Positions 15,572 through 23,248 of a stretch of DNA of 58,648 bases are shown piece after piece. The notes beneath the pieces are model-generated. The model ran no database searches and had not been told where the DNA came from. It was given only the letters and a program-made list of their open reading frames with translations. Each line of letters begins with the position of its first letter. Position 1 is the stretch's first letter. Made by a program: the position numbers and the translations under genes. This stretch comes from Alphaproteobacteria bacterium (GTDB lineage: Bacteria; Pseudomonadota; Alphaproteobacteria; Caulobacterales; Hyphomonadaceae). The stretch lies in NCBI GenBank assembly GCA_016125405.1, contig WGLW01000002.1, positions 1 through 58,648 on the forward strand, in the 5' to 3' direction.

Positions 15572-16015
15572 ATGAGCTTCCGCCGCCCACCTGCGACTGT
15601 CGTGCTCGCCGCCCTGGCCGCCATCGCTGCGACTGCATGCGCCTCCCAACCGGCGACAGCGCCCGCGGCGGCCAGCGCCCCGGCTGCTGCACCTGCGGCG
15701 GCCGCAACTCCCGCAGTGGTGGAACGGCCAGCCGCATTCGCGGTTTGCGCAGCCTGCCACGGAACCACGGCCGACGCGCCTCCGTCGCTGGGACCGAACC
15801 TGTTCGGCGTCGCCGGCAAGAAGGCCGGCAGCGTTCCGGGCTACGATTATTCCGACGCGATGAAGGCATCCACGATTGTCTGGACGCCGGAGAACCTGGC
15901 GGCGTTCGTCGCTGACCCTGCCAAGGTCATCCCTGACAACAATATGGACTTCCCTGGCGTGTCGGATTCCGACGCCGACAAGGCGATCGCCGCGTATCTG
16001 GCGAGCCTTCACTAG
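15572..16015 (+). CDS. Class I c-type cytochrome, envelope-exported
   Basis: A 147-residue cytochrome c. It has an N-terminal hydrophobic signal followed by a Cys at 23 that could be a lipobox (ATAC, weak match), an Ala/Pro-rich linker to about residue 52, and one haem-binding CxxCH (Cys59, Cys62, His63 in VCAACHG). The probable axial Met is in NNMDFPGV. The arrangement LGPNLFGVAGKKAGSVPGYDYSDAM is typical of cytochrome c2/c550-like electron carriers. It is the first of three c-type cytochrome genes on this strand. Confidence 0.92.
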   Translation: MSFRRPPATVVLAALAAIAATACASQPATAPAAASAPAAAPAAAATPAVVERPAAFAVCAACHGTTADAPPSLGPNLFGVAGKKAGSVPGYDYSDAMKASTIVWTPENLAAFVADPAKVIPDNNMDFPGVSDSDADKAIAAYLASLH

Positions 16016-16065
16016 CCCCTAACCTCGGCCCGCCGTCTTTGCGGGTGCATCCGGAGTTTCGAATC

Positions 16066-16518
16066 ATGCGTTCCACGAGCTTCATTCGCGCGCTTGCGGC
16101 CGCTGCCGTAATGACCGCCGGTCTGTCTTCCCTCGCCGTCGCGTCGGCCGATCCGGTGAGCGAACGGCAGGACACGATGAAGTCCATCGGCCAGGCGATG
16201 AAGGACGGCGTTGGTCTCACGGCGCCGGCCACATTCGACGCAGCCAAGGCAAAGGCCGCCATGGGAACCGTCGCCGCCGACGCCAAGAAGCTGTCGACGC
16301 TGTTCCCTGCCGGGAGCGATACGGATCCGAAGACGGCCGCCGACCCGAAAATTTGGCAGAACAGCGACGATTTCAACAAGCGCCTCGTCGAACTGGCGAC
16401 CCTGGCGACCACGGCCGGCAATGCGACCAGCCTTGATGACTATCGTCCGGCGTTCAAGGCGGTGGGCGCGACCTGCAAGTCGTGCCATGACGTCTATCGC
16501 AAGAAGAAGCCGGGCTGA
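16066..16518 (+). CDS. Cytochrome c' / c-556 family protein
   Basis: A 150-residue periplasmic cytochrome of class II. A signal peptide ends near VASA (about 25-28). The mature part is a predicted four-helix bundle (opening SERQDTMKSIGQAMK), and the haem site CKSCH lies near the C-terminus (TCKSCHDVYRKKKPG), which is diagnostic for cytochromes c' and c-556. These can bind NO or CO or act in electron transfer. It lies 50 bp after the preceding cytochrome gene. Confidence 0.92.
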   Translation: MRSTSFIRALAAAAVMTAGLSSLAVASADPVSERQDTMKSIGQAMKDGVGLTAPATFDAAKAKAAMGTVAADAKKLSTLFPAGSDTDPKTAADPKIWQNSDDFNKRLVELATLATTAGNATSLDDYRPAFKAVGATCKSCHDVYRKKKPG

Positions 16519-16562
16519 TAAGAGACCCGGCTCGCGCCTGACGGACGGACACATCGGGGAGG

Positions 16563-17498
16563 ATGGCGGCAATGCTGGGACGCATTCTGATTGGCTTGTT
16601 GGTGCTTGCCATCGTTGTGGCGGGCGTCGGCCTGTTCATCACCCGTCCGCAGACGGTGCCGGCTTCGCAGTTTGCCGCGGACTACAAGCCTGACGTCGCC
16701 AATGGCGAGGTGATCTTCAACGCCGGCAACTGTTCGGCCTGCCACATGGCGCCGGGCCAGGATGACCGCACGGTTCTCGCCGGTGGGCTGGAGATGAAGT
16801 CCCAGTTCGGAACCTTCGTTACACCGAACATTTCAAGCGACAAGCAGTACGGGATTGGCGCCTGGACGGAACGTCAGTTCGTCAACGCCATGAAACGCGG
16901 CACGGGTCGTCACGGCGAGCATCTCTATCCGGCTTTCCCGTACGCATCCTACAGTCTGCTGAAAACGTCCGACGTGCGCGATCTTTTCGCCTACATGCAG
17001 ACGCTGCCGGCGGTGGCGAAGCCGACCGCTCCCCATCAGCTGAAGTTCCCGTTCAACATCCGCCTCGCCGTCGGCGGCTGGAAGTTTCTCTACTTCCATC
17101 CGCACGAGTTCAAAGCGGACCCGTCAAAGTCGGACGAATGGAACCGCGGCGCCTATCTCGCGGAGGGCCCGGCCCACTGCGCGGAATGCCATACCCCGCG
17201 CAACGCACTGGGCGGCGTCGAGGAAGACAAGATGTACGCTGGCGCGCCCAACCTCGAGGCGGGCGGCCGCTTCGCCAACAACATCACGCCGTCGAAGGAC
17301 GGTATCGGCGACTGGAGCGCTCAGGACATCACCGACTTCCTGCAGTCGGGGACCGACAAGTGCTTCAACGAGCCGGAAGGCATGCGGGACGTGATCGCCT
17401 CGACCAGCAAATACTCCGATGAGGATGCAACAGCGCTCGGCGTCTACATCCACGAGCTGCCGCCCAAGGATGGCAACGGCAAGGAAAAAACCTGCTGA
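16563..17498 (+). CDS. Dihaem c-type cytochrome, membrane-anchored
   Basis: A 311-residue protein with an N-terminal transmembrane anchor (about 5-26) and two cytochrome c domains. The CxxCH motifs are CSACH near residue 57 and CAECH near 206. The sequence style (GHGEHLYPAFPY-like segment, NITPSKDGIGDWS) resembles the cytochrome subunits of periplasmic dehydrogenases, such as those of membrane alcohol, aldehyde or sugar dehydrogenases, which pass electrons to quinone or oxidases. No dehydrogenase partner is adjacent. The three cytochrome genes are spaced 44-50 bp apart and are likely one operon. Confidence 0.9.
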   Translation: MAAMLGRILIGLLVLAIVVAGVGLFITRPQTVPASQFAADYKPDVANGEVIFNAGNCSACHMAPGQDDRTVLAGGLEMKSQFGTFVTPNISSDKQYGIGAWTERQFVNAMKRGTGRHGEHLYPAFPYASYSLLKTSDVRDLFAYMQTLPAVAKPTAPHQLKFPFNIRLAVGGWKFLYFHPHEFKADPSKSDEWNRGAYLAEGPAHCAECHTPRNALGGVEEDKMYAGAPNLEAGGRFANNITPSKDGIGDWSAQDITDFLQSGTDKCFNEPEGMRDVIASTSKYSDEDATALGVYIHELPPKDGNGKEKTC

Positions 17499-17524
17499 GC
17501 TCGCAGGGTGCTGAGCTCGCAGGG
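17493..17524. repeat. Perfect 16-bp tandem duplication at the cytochrome stop codon
   Basis: TGCTGAGCTCGCAGGG occurs twice in direct contact (17493-17508 and 17509-17524). The first copy contains the TGA stop of the dihaem cytochrome gene. It looks like a recent slippage event and has no obvious function. Confidence 0.85.
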
Positions 17525-17558
17525 CTGCCGTTCCCTCCCGCCTGTGCTAAACTTGAAA

Positions 17559-17963
17559 ATCGATCAGGCGGCCGGGCGACCGCTGGCGGGGAGCGATCCC
17601 TGCTGGAGGAAAGTCCGGGCTCCACGGAGGCAAGGCGGCGGGTAACGCCCGCCCGGGGAAACCCGCGGGATAGCGCCACAGAAAGCAAACCGCCCGGTCG
17701 CTTCGGCGTCAGGGTAAGGGTGAAAGGGTGGGGTAAGAGCCCACCGCGGTTCTGGTGACAGGGCCGGTATGGCAAGCCCCGCCTGGAGCAAGACCGAATA
17801 GGGACGGGCGCCCGGTTTCCGGGCAGACGCGCCTTCGCGTTCCGTCCGGGTTGGTCGCGTGAGGCGGTCCGCAAGGGCCGTCCCAGAGGAATGGTCGCCC
17901 ATCCGCGCCGATCTTCGGATCCGGGCGGTGGACAGAACCCGGCTTACAGGCCGCCTGATCGAT
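17559..17963 (+). ncRNA. rnpB: RNase P RNA (class A)
   Basis: This is the catalytic RNA of ribonuclease P, which matures tRNA 5' ends. The P1 helix is visible as ATCGATCAGGCGGCC (17559-17573) pairing with GGCCGCCTGATCGAT (17949-17963). Universally conserved elements are present: GAGGAAAGTCCGGGC near 17605, ACAGAAA near 17680, and the 3' conserved GGACAGAACCCGGCTTACAGG near 17930-17950. The ends are set from P1 and could be off by a few bases. A weak -10-like TAAACT lies just upstream at 17548-17553. Confidence 0.95.
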
Positions 17964-17999
17964 ATATTGTGAAATTCTGCCGCACGTATCGCAATATAT
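17962..17999. repeat. Inverted repeat just after rnpB
   Basis: ATATATTG (17962-17969) and CAATATAT (17992-17999) form perfect 8-bp arms around a 22-nt spacer, AT-rich in a GC-rich genome. It might fold in the rnpB primary transcript or be a protein-binding site. It lacks a U-tract and is not a standard terminator. Confidence 0.4.
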
Positions 18000-18144
18000 T
18001 GGGATCGTTGCGCGCGTGGCTGGCAGCTGAGATCCCCTTCTCGCGACATGTCGTCCAGTTCAACTGGCGCTTTCGTCGTCTTTACTTTTCACTAACAGAA
18101 TATCCACAGGTTCGGCACTTGGATTATCTGGGTATATCCGCTTT

Positions 18145-18172
18145 TTGTTCCCGAAGTATTCCTGTCTAGATT
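18145..18172 (+). promoter_or_regulatory. Candidate sigma-70 promoter for the dcw cluster
   Basis: TTGTTC (18145-18150) and TAGATT (18167-18172) are spaced by 16 nt. Each matches the vegetative consensus at four of six positions. The start would fall near 18180, at the beginning of the MraZ-type repeats. Confidence 0.35.
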
Positions 18173-18173
18173 T

Positions 18174-18189
18174 GTTAATACCCATTAAC
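18174..18189. promoter_or_regulatory. GTTAAT-N4-ATTAAC palindrome, possible CtrA-like operator
   Basis: GTTAAT (18174-18179) and ATTAAC (18184-18189) are perfect inverted arms. The core reads TTAA-N6-TTAA, one base shorter than the CtrA consensus TTAA-N7-TTAA, so CtrA binding is uncertain. It overlaps the first repeat of the adjoining CCCAN array. Confidence 0.3.
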
Positions 18190-18226
18190 TCCCATTGTTT
18201 GCCCACGAGGTCCCATGCTATCCCTT
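18181..18226 (-). promoter_or_regulatory. MraZ operator: five CCCAN (TGGG) repeats
   Basis: CCCAT (18181), CCCAT (18191), CCCAC (18202), CCCAT (18212) and a degenerate CCCTT (18222) recur every 10, 11, 10 and 10 bp. On the minus strand these are NTGGG units. MraZ of E. coli binds direct TGGGN repeats separated by 5 nt, so period, sequence and position 89-134 bp before mraZ all agree with an autoregulatory MraZ operator. Confidence 0.65.
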
Positions 18227-18314
18227 ATGGGTCGCTGCGCTTCGGGGGCGAAGCGCAATTCGGAACGAAATCGGGGCCCATTCGGGCGGGCGTAAGCGGA
18301 CAGGCTGACGGGGT

Positions 18315-18773
18315 ATGTTCCTCTCCTCGTATGAGAGTGGCGTGGATGCGAAGAAGCGGGTGTCCATCCCCGCTTCTTTTCGCAAGGCGCTGGCTGGCGA
18401 GGACAGCGTTTTCCTCTGGCCTGCGCTCGACAAGGGGTGTCTGGAGGGGGGCGGCGAAGCGCTGGTCACACGCTTCCAGCGCGCCATATCCCGGCTGAGG
18501 CCAATGGACCCGCGCCGCGAAGCGCTGGCCACCAACATCTTCGGCGCCGGCCGGCACTGCAAGTTCGACGAGGGTGGACGGATCGTGCTCGAGGGCGACT
18601 TCCTTTTGCATGCGGGCATTTCCGGCAAGGCGCGCTTCGTCGGCCTGGGCGACCGCTTCCAGATCTGGTCGCCGGAGGCGCATCTCGCGCGCGTCGAGTC
18701 GATGCGCAAGCTCGCGCTGGAGAGCCTCGATCTGCTTGACCCTTTTGACGATGTGGAGGCCGCGATTTCGTGA
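18315..18773 (+). CDS. mraZ: Transcriptional regulator MraZ
   Basis: MraZ (152 residues) is the first gene of the dcw cluster and acts as a DNA-binding repressor of it. It has two SpoVT-AbrB-type domains: the N-terminal half opens MFLSSYESGVDAKKRVSIPA and the C-terminal half has KFDEGGRIVLEGDFLLHAG. Length and motif positions are normal. A CCCAN repeat array upstream is its probable operator. Its stop codon overlaps the rsmH start. Confidence 0.95.
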   Translation: MFLSSYESGVDAKKRVSIPASFRKALAGEDSVFLWPALDKGCLEGGGEALVTRFQRAISRLRPMDPRREALATNIFGAGRHCKFDEGGRIVLEGDFLLHAGISGKARFVGLGDRFQIWSPEAHLARVESMRKLALESLDLLDPFDDVEAAIS

Positions 18774-19798
18774 TGTCCGCACCGTCCGACTCCGCTGCCG
18801 CTCAGGCTCATGTTCCCGTCCTGGTTGAGAAGGTGATCGAGGCGGTCGCCCCGGTAGAGGGCGCTGTGATCGTCGATGGCACTTATGGTGGCGGAGGGTA
18901 TTCGCGGGCCGTGCTGGCGGTGGCCAACTGCACGGTGCTCGCAGTCGATCGCGATCCCGAGGCGATGGAGCGTGCATGGGCGCATGCCGGAAAGGACAGC
19001 CGGCTGGTTCCGGCCGCCGGGCGCTTTGGCGAGCTTGAGGCCATCGTTCGCGCCGCCGGCCACGAACAGGTCGATGGCGTCATGCTTGATCTCGGCGTGT
19101 CCTCTTTCCAGATCGACGAGGCGGACCGCGGCTTCTCCTTCATGCGTGACGGCCCGCTCGACATGCGCATGGCCAGGCGCGGTCCCTCGGCTGCCGACGC
19201 CGTCAATGAACTCACCGAAGCTGAACTTGCGGATATCTTTCACGTGCTCGGAGAGGAGCCGGCTGCGCGGCGCATCGCCAGGGGCATCGTGCACAGGCGG
19301 AAAGAGCAGCCGTTCGTCACGACGATGGACCTCGCTGATTTCATTGAGCGGACGGTTGGCGGGCGGCAGGGCAAGCGGACGCATCCGGCGACGCGCGCCT
19401 TTCAGGCCTTGCGGATGTTCGTGAACGACGAGCGAGGCGAGCTGGTCCGGGCTCTGCTGGACGCCGAGAAGGTGCTGAAACCGCACGGCCGCCTGGTTGT
19501 CGTAACCTTCCATTCAATCGAAGACCGCATCGTCAAGACCTTCCTGCGCGACCGGTCTGGCCATGCGCCCGGCATGTCGCGGCATACGCCCGGCGCGCCG
19601 CGCGCCGTTGCACCGTCCTTTGAGGTCCTGCAGCGCAAGGCGATCGAAGCGACGGACGAGGAGGTCGACGCCAACCCCAGGGCGCGGTCCGCCCGCCTGC
19701 GCTGGGCTCTGCGAACCGAGGCTCCATGCTGGAGCGGCGGGATTGATGACGGGCCCCGCCTGCCGGGCCTGCAGCAACTTGAAGGAGTCGCGGGATGA
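18773..19798 (+). CDS. rsmH: 16S rRNA (cytosine1402-N4)-methyltransferase RsmH
   Basis: RsmH (MraW; 341 residues) methylates N4 of C1402 in 16S rRNA using S-adenosylmethionine. Motifs are HVPVLVEKVIEAV at the N-terminus, the SAM-binding DGTYGGGGYSRAVL, and the catalytic region VMLDLGVSSFQID, with ALRMFVNDE and VTFHSIEDRIVK further on. The ATG at 18773 overlaps the mraZ stop (TGATG); an adjacent GTG at 18770 is also possible. The stop overlaps the ftsL start by ATGA. Confidence 0.96.
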   Translation: MSAPSDSAAAQAHVPVLVEKVIEAVAPVEGAVIVDGTYGGGGYSRAVLAVANCTVLAVDRDPEAMERAWAHAGKDSRLVPAAGRFGELEAIVRAAGHEQVDGVMLDLGVSSFQIDEADRGFSFMRDGPLDMRMARRGPSAADAVNELTEAELADIFHVLGEEPAARRIARGIVHRRKEQPFVTTMDLADFIERTVGGRQGKRTHPATRAFQALRMFVNDERGELVRALLDAEKVLKPHGRLVVVTFHSIEDRIVKTFLRDRSGHAPGMSRHTPGAPRAVAPSFEVLQRKAIEATDEEVDANPRARSARLRWALRTEAPCWSGGIDDGPRLPGLQQLEGVAG

Positions 19799-20127
19799 AA
19801 CGCTGGTGGATCGTCGGTCTGCTTCTCGTCGCCGGCCTCGCTGTCGGGCTCTATCGCGCCAAGCTGGGCGCGCGCGAGAACGAGGATCGTATCGCGGCTC
19901 TCAACACCGAAATCCGCAAGGCTTCGGAGGAGGTTTCGGTTCTGAAGGCCGATGAGGCGTATCTTTCCCGCCCGGAGCGCATCGGGCCGCTCGCGCGTGA
20001 GCGGCTTGGCTTGCAGCCCGCCGCGCCGGAACAATTCACTGCGCCGGAAATGATCGCCCGGCGCGCGGGCGCCGTTCCCGCCGCCGCGACGCCGGCGCCA
20101 GCGCAGGGTCAACAGCCCGCACAATGA
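19795..20127 (+). CDS. ftsL: Cell division protein FtsL
   Basis: A 110-residue bitopic membrane protein at the ftsL position of the dcw cluster. It has a short cytoplasmic start (MKRWW), one transmembrane helix (about 6-21), a periplasmic helical coiled-coil-like region (about 25-60, NEDRIAALNTEIRKASEEVS) and an Ala/Pro-rich tail. FtsL forms the FtsQLB subcomplex of the divisome that activates FtsWI. Sequence conservation in this family is low, so position and topology support the call. It overlaps rsmH and ftsI by 4 nt each. Confidence 0.88.
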   Translation: MKRWWIVGLLLVAGLAVGLYRAKLGARENEDRIAALNTEIRKASEEVSVLKADEAYLSRPERIGPLARERLGLQPAAPEQFTAPEMIARRAGAVPAAATPAPAQGQQPAQ

Positions 20128-21791
20128 GGAATGAGGCGGAGCCAGCCGAGGACCGATGGGGGTCGAGCCGGGCGCGACTGGTCGCGGTCGTGATCGGCGC
20201 TGCGTTCACGGTCATTGTCGGAAGGTCTGCGCAAGTGGCTCTGGCCGGCGACGCCAGCACATCGCGCCCGCACGCCAGTCGGGAAGTCGCCCGCAGGGCC
20301 GACATCGTCGACCGCAAGGGTGAACTGCTCGCGACAACTTTGCCGGCCTATTCGCTCTCCGCCGACCCCAGCGTGATCTGGGACGCAGGCGATGTCGCAA
20401 GGGGTCTCGCTTCGGTTCTGCCGGGCCTAGATGTTCGCGATCTCACCAAGCGGCTGTCGGACAAGGACAGGCAGTTTGTCTGGGTGCAGCGGGGCCTCAC
20501 GCCGGCCCAGCGCCAGGCGGTGTTCAAGCTTGGCCTTGAAGGACTGCATTTCCAGGAGGAGCAGGTCCGCGTCTATCCAGGCGGTCATCTGGCGGGTCAC
20601 CTGCTTGGTTTTGCAAACGTCGACGGCAAGGGGATCGACGGCGTCGAGCGCGTCTTTAACACCCAGCTGGCGAAGGGCGGGGCGCCGCTGAAGCTGACGA
20701 TCGATTCAGGCGTGCAGTTCGCGCTTGAATCCGAACTCGAGCGCGCCACCGAGGATTTCACGTTCAAGGGCGCCGCCGGCATCGTCGTTGACGCCAGCAC
20801 CGGCGCCGTTCGCGCCATCGCTTCCTGGCCGTTCATTGATCCCAATCACCCCGGCGACCGCACCGACACGGCGGCCACGGATCGTGCGACGAATTCGGTT
20901 TTCGAACTGGGGTCGATCTACAAGCCGCTCACGGTCGCCGCCGCGATCGAAGCGGGCGATCTGACGCCGCAGGATACGTTCGACGTCACCAACCCGATCA
21001 AGGTCGGCTCGGCGCTTATTCACGACGAACATCCGTTCGAGCATTCGAGCGCCTTCACGGCGACAGACATCATCGCCTATTCCTCGAACGTCGGCGCCGT
21101 TCAGATCGGGCAGCGTCTTGGCCCGGAGAAGCTGAAGGCGTTTCTCGACAGCGTGGGTCTGCTGGACCGCCCGTCGTTTGACGGGCCGTCGTCGGCCGCG
21201 CCCCTGACGCCCGCTTCATGGGATCCGCTCACCGCCGCAACGGTCAGCTTTGGCCACGGCATCGCCGTCTCGCCGCTGTCGTTCGTCATGAGCTACGTGC
21301 CGTTCGCCAATGGCGGGGACTATCTCCAGCCCTTGTTCGTGGAGCCGGCTGACCCCGCCGCGATCAAGCGCCGCCGGGTCATGTCCCCGGAAACCGCCCA
21401 CACGGTCGTGGCCATGATGCGCCAGACCGTCCTGGTCGGTACCGGCAAGAACGCCGCGGCGCCCGGCTATGAAGTGGCCGGAAAGACCGGCACGGCCGAA
21501 AAGCCAGGACCGGACGGTTACGATCCCAACGCCAACGTCACCTCCTTCGCCGCGGTTTTCCCGGCATCCCGCCCTCAATATGTCGTGCTTGTCGTGCTGG
21601 ATGACGCCCAGCCCAAGACCGGGGACCGGAGAACGGCCGCCTATACCTCCGCCTCGATCGTCGGGCGCTTCATTGCGCGCGCGGCGCCGCTGCTCGACGT
21701 CCACCCGGTTCTTCAGGAACCGGTCGAGACGCCCATCGGGCCGGCGGGCCAGCCGGGTACGCGCACGGCATCGGAGTCGCGGACGCTATGA
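20124..21791 (+). CDS. ftsI: Peptidoglycan D,D-transpeptidase FtsI (PBP3)
   Basis: FtsI (555 residues) is the septal penicillin-binding protein that cross-links peptidoglycan at division. It has an N-terminal membrane anchor (about 18-40), a non-catalytic domain (about 50-210) and the transpeptidase domain. The three active-site motifs are S264-I-Y-K267, SSN at 320-322, and KTG at 454-456. Its length is typical of alphaproteobacteria. It overlaps ftsL and murE by ATGA. Confidence 0.96.
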   Translation: MRNEAEPAEDRWGSSRARLVAVVIGAAFTVIVGRSAQVALAGDASTSRPHASREVARRADIVDRKGELLATTLPAYSLSADPSVIWDAGDVARGLASVLPGLDVRDLTKRLSDKDRQFVWVQRGLTPAQRQAVFKLGLEGLHFQEEQVRVYPGGHLAGHLLGFANVDGKGIDGVERVFNTQLAKGGAPLKLTIDSGVQFALESELERATEDFTFKGAAGIVVDASTGAVRAIASWPFIDPNHPGDRTDTAATDRATNSVFELGSIYKPLTVAAAIEAGDLTPQDTFDVTNPIKVGSALIHDEHPFEHSSAFTATDIIAYSSNVGAVQIGQRLGPEKLKAFLDSVGLLDRPSFDGPSSAAPLTPASWDPLTAATVSFGHGIAVSPLSFVMSYVPFANGGDYLQPLFVEPADPAAIKRRRVMSPETAHTVVAMMRQTVLVGTGKNAAAPGYEVAGKTGTAEKPGPDGYDPNANVTSFAAVFPASRPQYVVLVVLDDAQPKTGDRRTAAYTSASIVGRFIARAAPLLDVHPVLQEPVETPIGPAGQPGTRTASESRTL

Positions 21792-23248
21792 AACTCGCCC
21801 AGCTCATTCCCGGCGCCCCGGCGCCCGCATCCGGCATCGAGATCGCTGGCCTTACCGCCGACAGCCGGAAGGTGAAACCCGGCTACCTGTTCGCCGCGCT
21901 GAAGGGTGTGGCCGCCGATGGACGCGACTACATCGATGCGGCGATCAAGGCGGGGGCTGTCGCCATCCTGACGGACGACCGGCCGGGCGAATGGTCCGTA
22001 CCCGCGATCAAGGCCGCCGAGCCGCGCACAGTGTTGGCGCATGCCGCCGCCGCCGTCTTCCCGCGGCAGCCGGCGACGATCGCGGCGGTGACCGGCACCA
22101 ACGGCAAGAGTTCGACGGTCGACTTCCTCCGCCAGATCTGGGCGCACAGGGGGCGCAAGGCGGCGTCGATGGGCACGCTGGGCGCCATCGGACCATCCGG
22201 CGTCATCGATCTTGGCCACACCACACCCGATCCGGTCGCCATCCACGAAACCCTGGACAGCCTGGCCGGCGAGGGCGTCACGCACGCCGCCATGGAGGCG
22301 TCGTCGCATGGCCTGACGCAGCACCGGCTCGATGGCGTGAAACTGGCGGCGGGCGCCTTCACCAACCTGACGCAGGATCATCTCGACTACCATCCGGACT
22401 TCGACGACTACCGCCGCGCCAAGCTCCGGCTGTTTACCGACTTGCTTCCGAAGGGGGCGCCCGCGGTGATCAACGCCGACAGTCCCGAGCGCGAAACTTT
22501 CGAGGCGGCGGCGAAGGCGGCGGGTCTCAAGCCATTCACCGTCGGCTGGCGCGGCGATCATCTGTGGTTTGACGAGATCACGCCGCGCGGCACAGGGCAG
22601 GACCTGCGCCTGCAATGGGAGCACGCACCCGGCGATGATCGCGAGCGGGTGATCCACCTGCCGCTCATCGGCGAGTTCCAGGCATTGAACGCGATGTGCG
22701 CCGCCGGCATCGCGATCGCGCTCGGCGATCCGGCAGAAGCTGTCCTGGACGCATTGACCACGCTCAAGGGCGTTCACGGGCGGCTGGAACTGGTCGGCGC
22801 AGCGGGCACGAAAACGCCGGTGTTTGTCGATTACGCGCACACGCCTGACGGGCTGGAGACGCTGCTTCGCGCGGCGCGCCCGCACGTGCGCGGCCGGATG
22901 ATCCTTGTGTTCGGCTGCGGCGGCGACCGCGACGCCACCAAACGGCCGATCATGGGCGATGTGGCCCGCCGCCTCGCAGACGAAGTGATTGTCACCGACG
23001 ACAACCCCCGCTCCGAAGAGCCCGCCGCCATTCGCGCCGCGATCCGCAAGGCGGCTCCGGAATCGAGCGAAATCGGTGATCGCGCCGCCGCCATTCAGGA
23101 GGGCGTGCGCCGCCTCAAGCCGGGCGATGCGCTGCTGATCGCCGGCAAGGGCCACGAGACCGGCCAGACGATCAAGGGCAAGACCATTCCGTTCTCGGAT
23201 TTCGATGTCGCCAGCGCCGCGCTGGCCGAAGCCGGGGAGGGACGCTGA
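21788..23248 (+). CDS. murE: UDP-N-acetylmuramoyl-L-alanyl-D-glutamate-2,6-diaminopimelate ligase
   Basis: MurE (486 residues) adds meso-diaminopimelate to the peptidoglycan precursor. The ATP-binding motif is TGTNGKSST (102-110). The DNPR motif (DDNPRSEEP) is the signature of meso-DAP rather than lysine specificity. The C-terminal glutamate ligase domain includes VFVDYAHTPDGLE and FGCGGDRDATKR. It overlaps ftsI by 4 nt and touches murF (TGATG). Confidence 0.97.
   Translation: MKLAQLIPGAPAPASGIEIAGLTADSRKVKPGYLFAALKGVAADGRDYIDAAIKAGAVAILTDDRPGEWSVPAIKAAEPRTVLAHAAAAVFPRQPATIAAVTGTNGKSSTVDFLRQIWAHRGRKAASMGTLGAIGPSGVIDLGHTTPDPVAIHETLDSLAGEGVTHAAMEASSHGLTQHRLDGVKLAAGAFTNLTQDHLDYHPDFDDYRRAKLRLFTDLLPKGAPAVINADSPERETFEAAAKAAGLKPFTVGWRGDHLWFDEITPRGTGQDLRLQWEHAPGDDRERVIHLPLIGEFQALNAMCAAGIAIALGDPAEAVLDALTTLKGVHGRLELVGAAGTKTPVFVDYAHTPDGLETLLRAARPHVRGRMILVFGCGGDRDATKRPIMGDVARRLADEVIVTDDNPRSEEPAAIRAAIRKAAPESSEIGDRAAAIQEGVRRLKPGDALLIAGKGHETGQTIKGKTIPFSDFDVASAALAEAGEGR

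Larger units (their letters stand above)
17964..18314 (+). other. Intergenic region between rnpB and mraZ (dcw control region)
   Basis: This 351-bp stretch has no convincing gene. It contains the inverted repeat after rnpB, an AT-richer stretch (about 18080-18200), a candidate promoter, a GTTAAT/ATTAAC palindrome and a five-unit CCCAN repeat array. It is the natural place for the main promoter of the dcw cluster. Confidence 0.7.
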
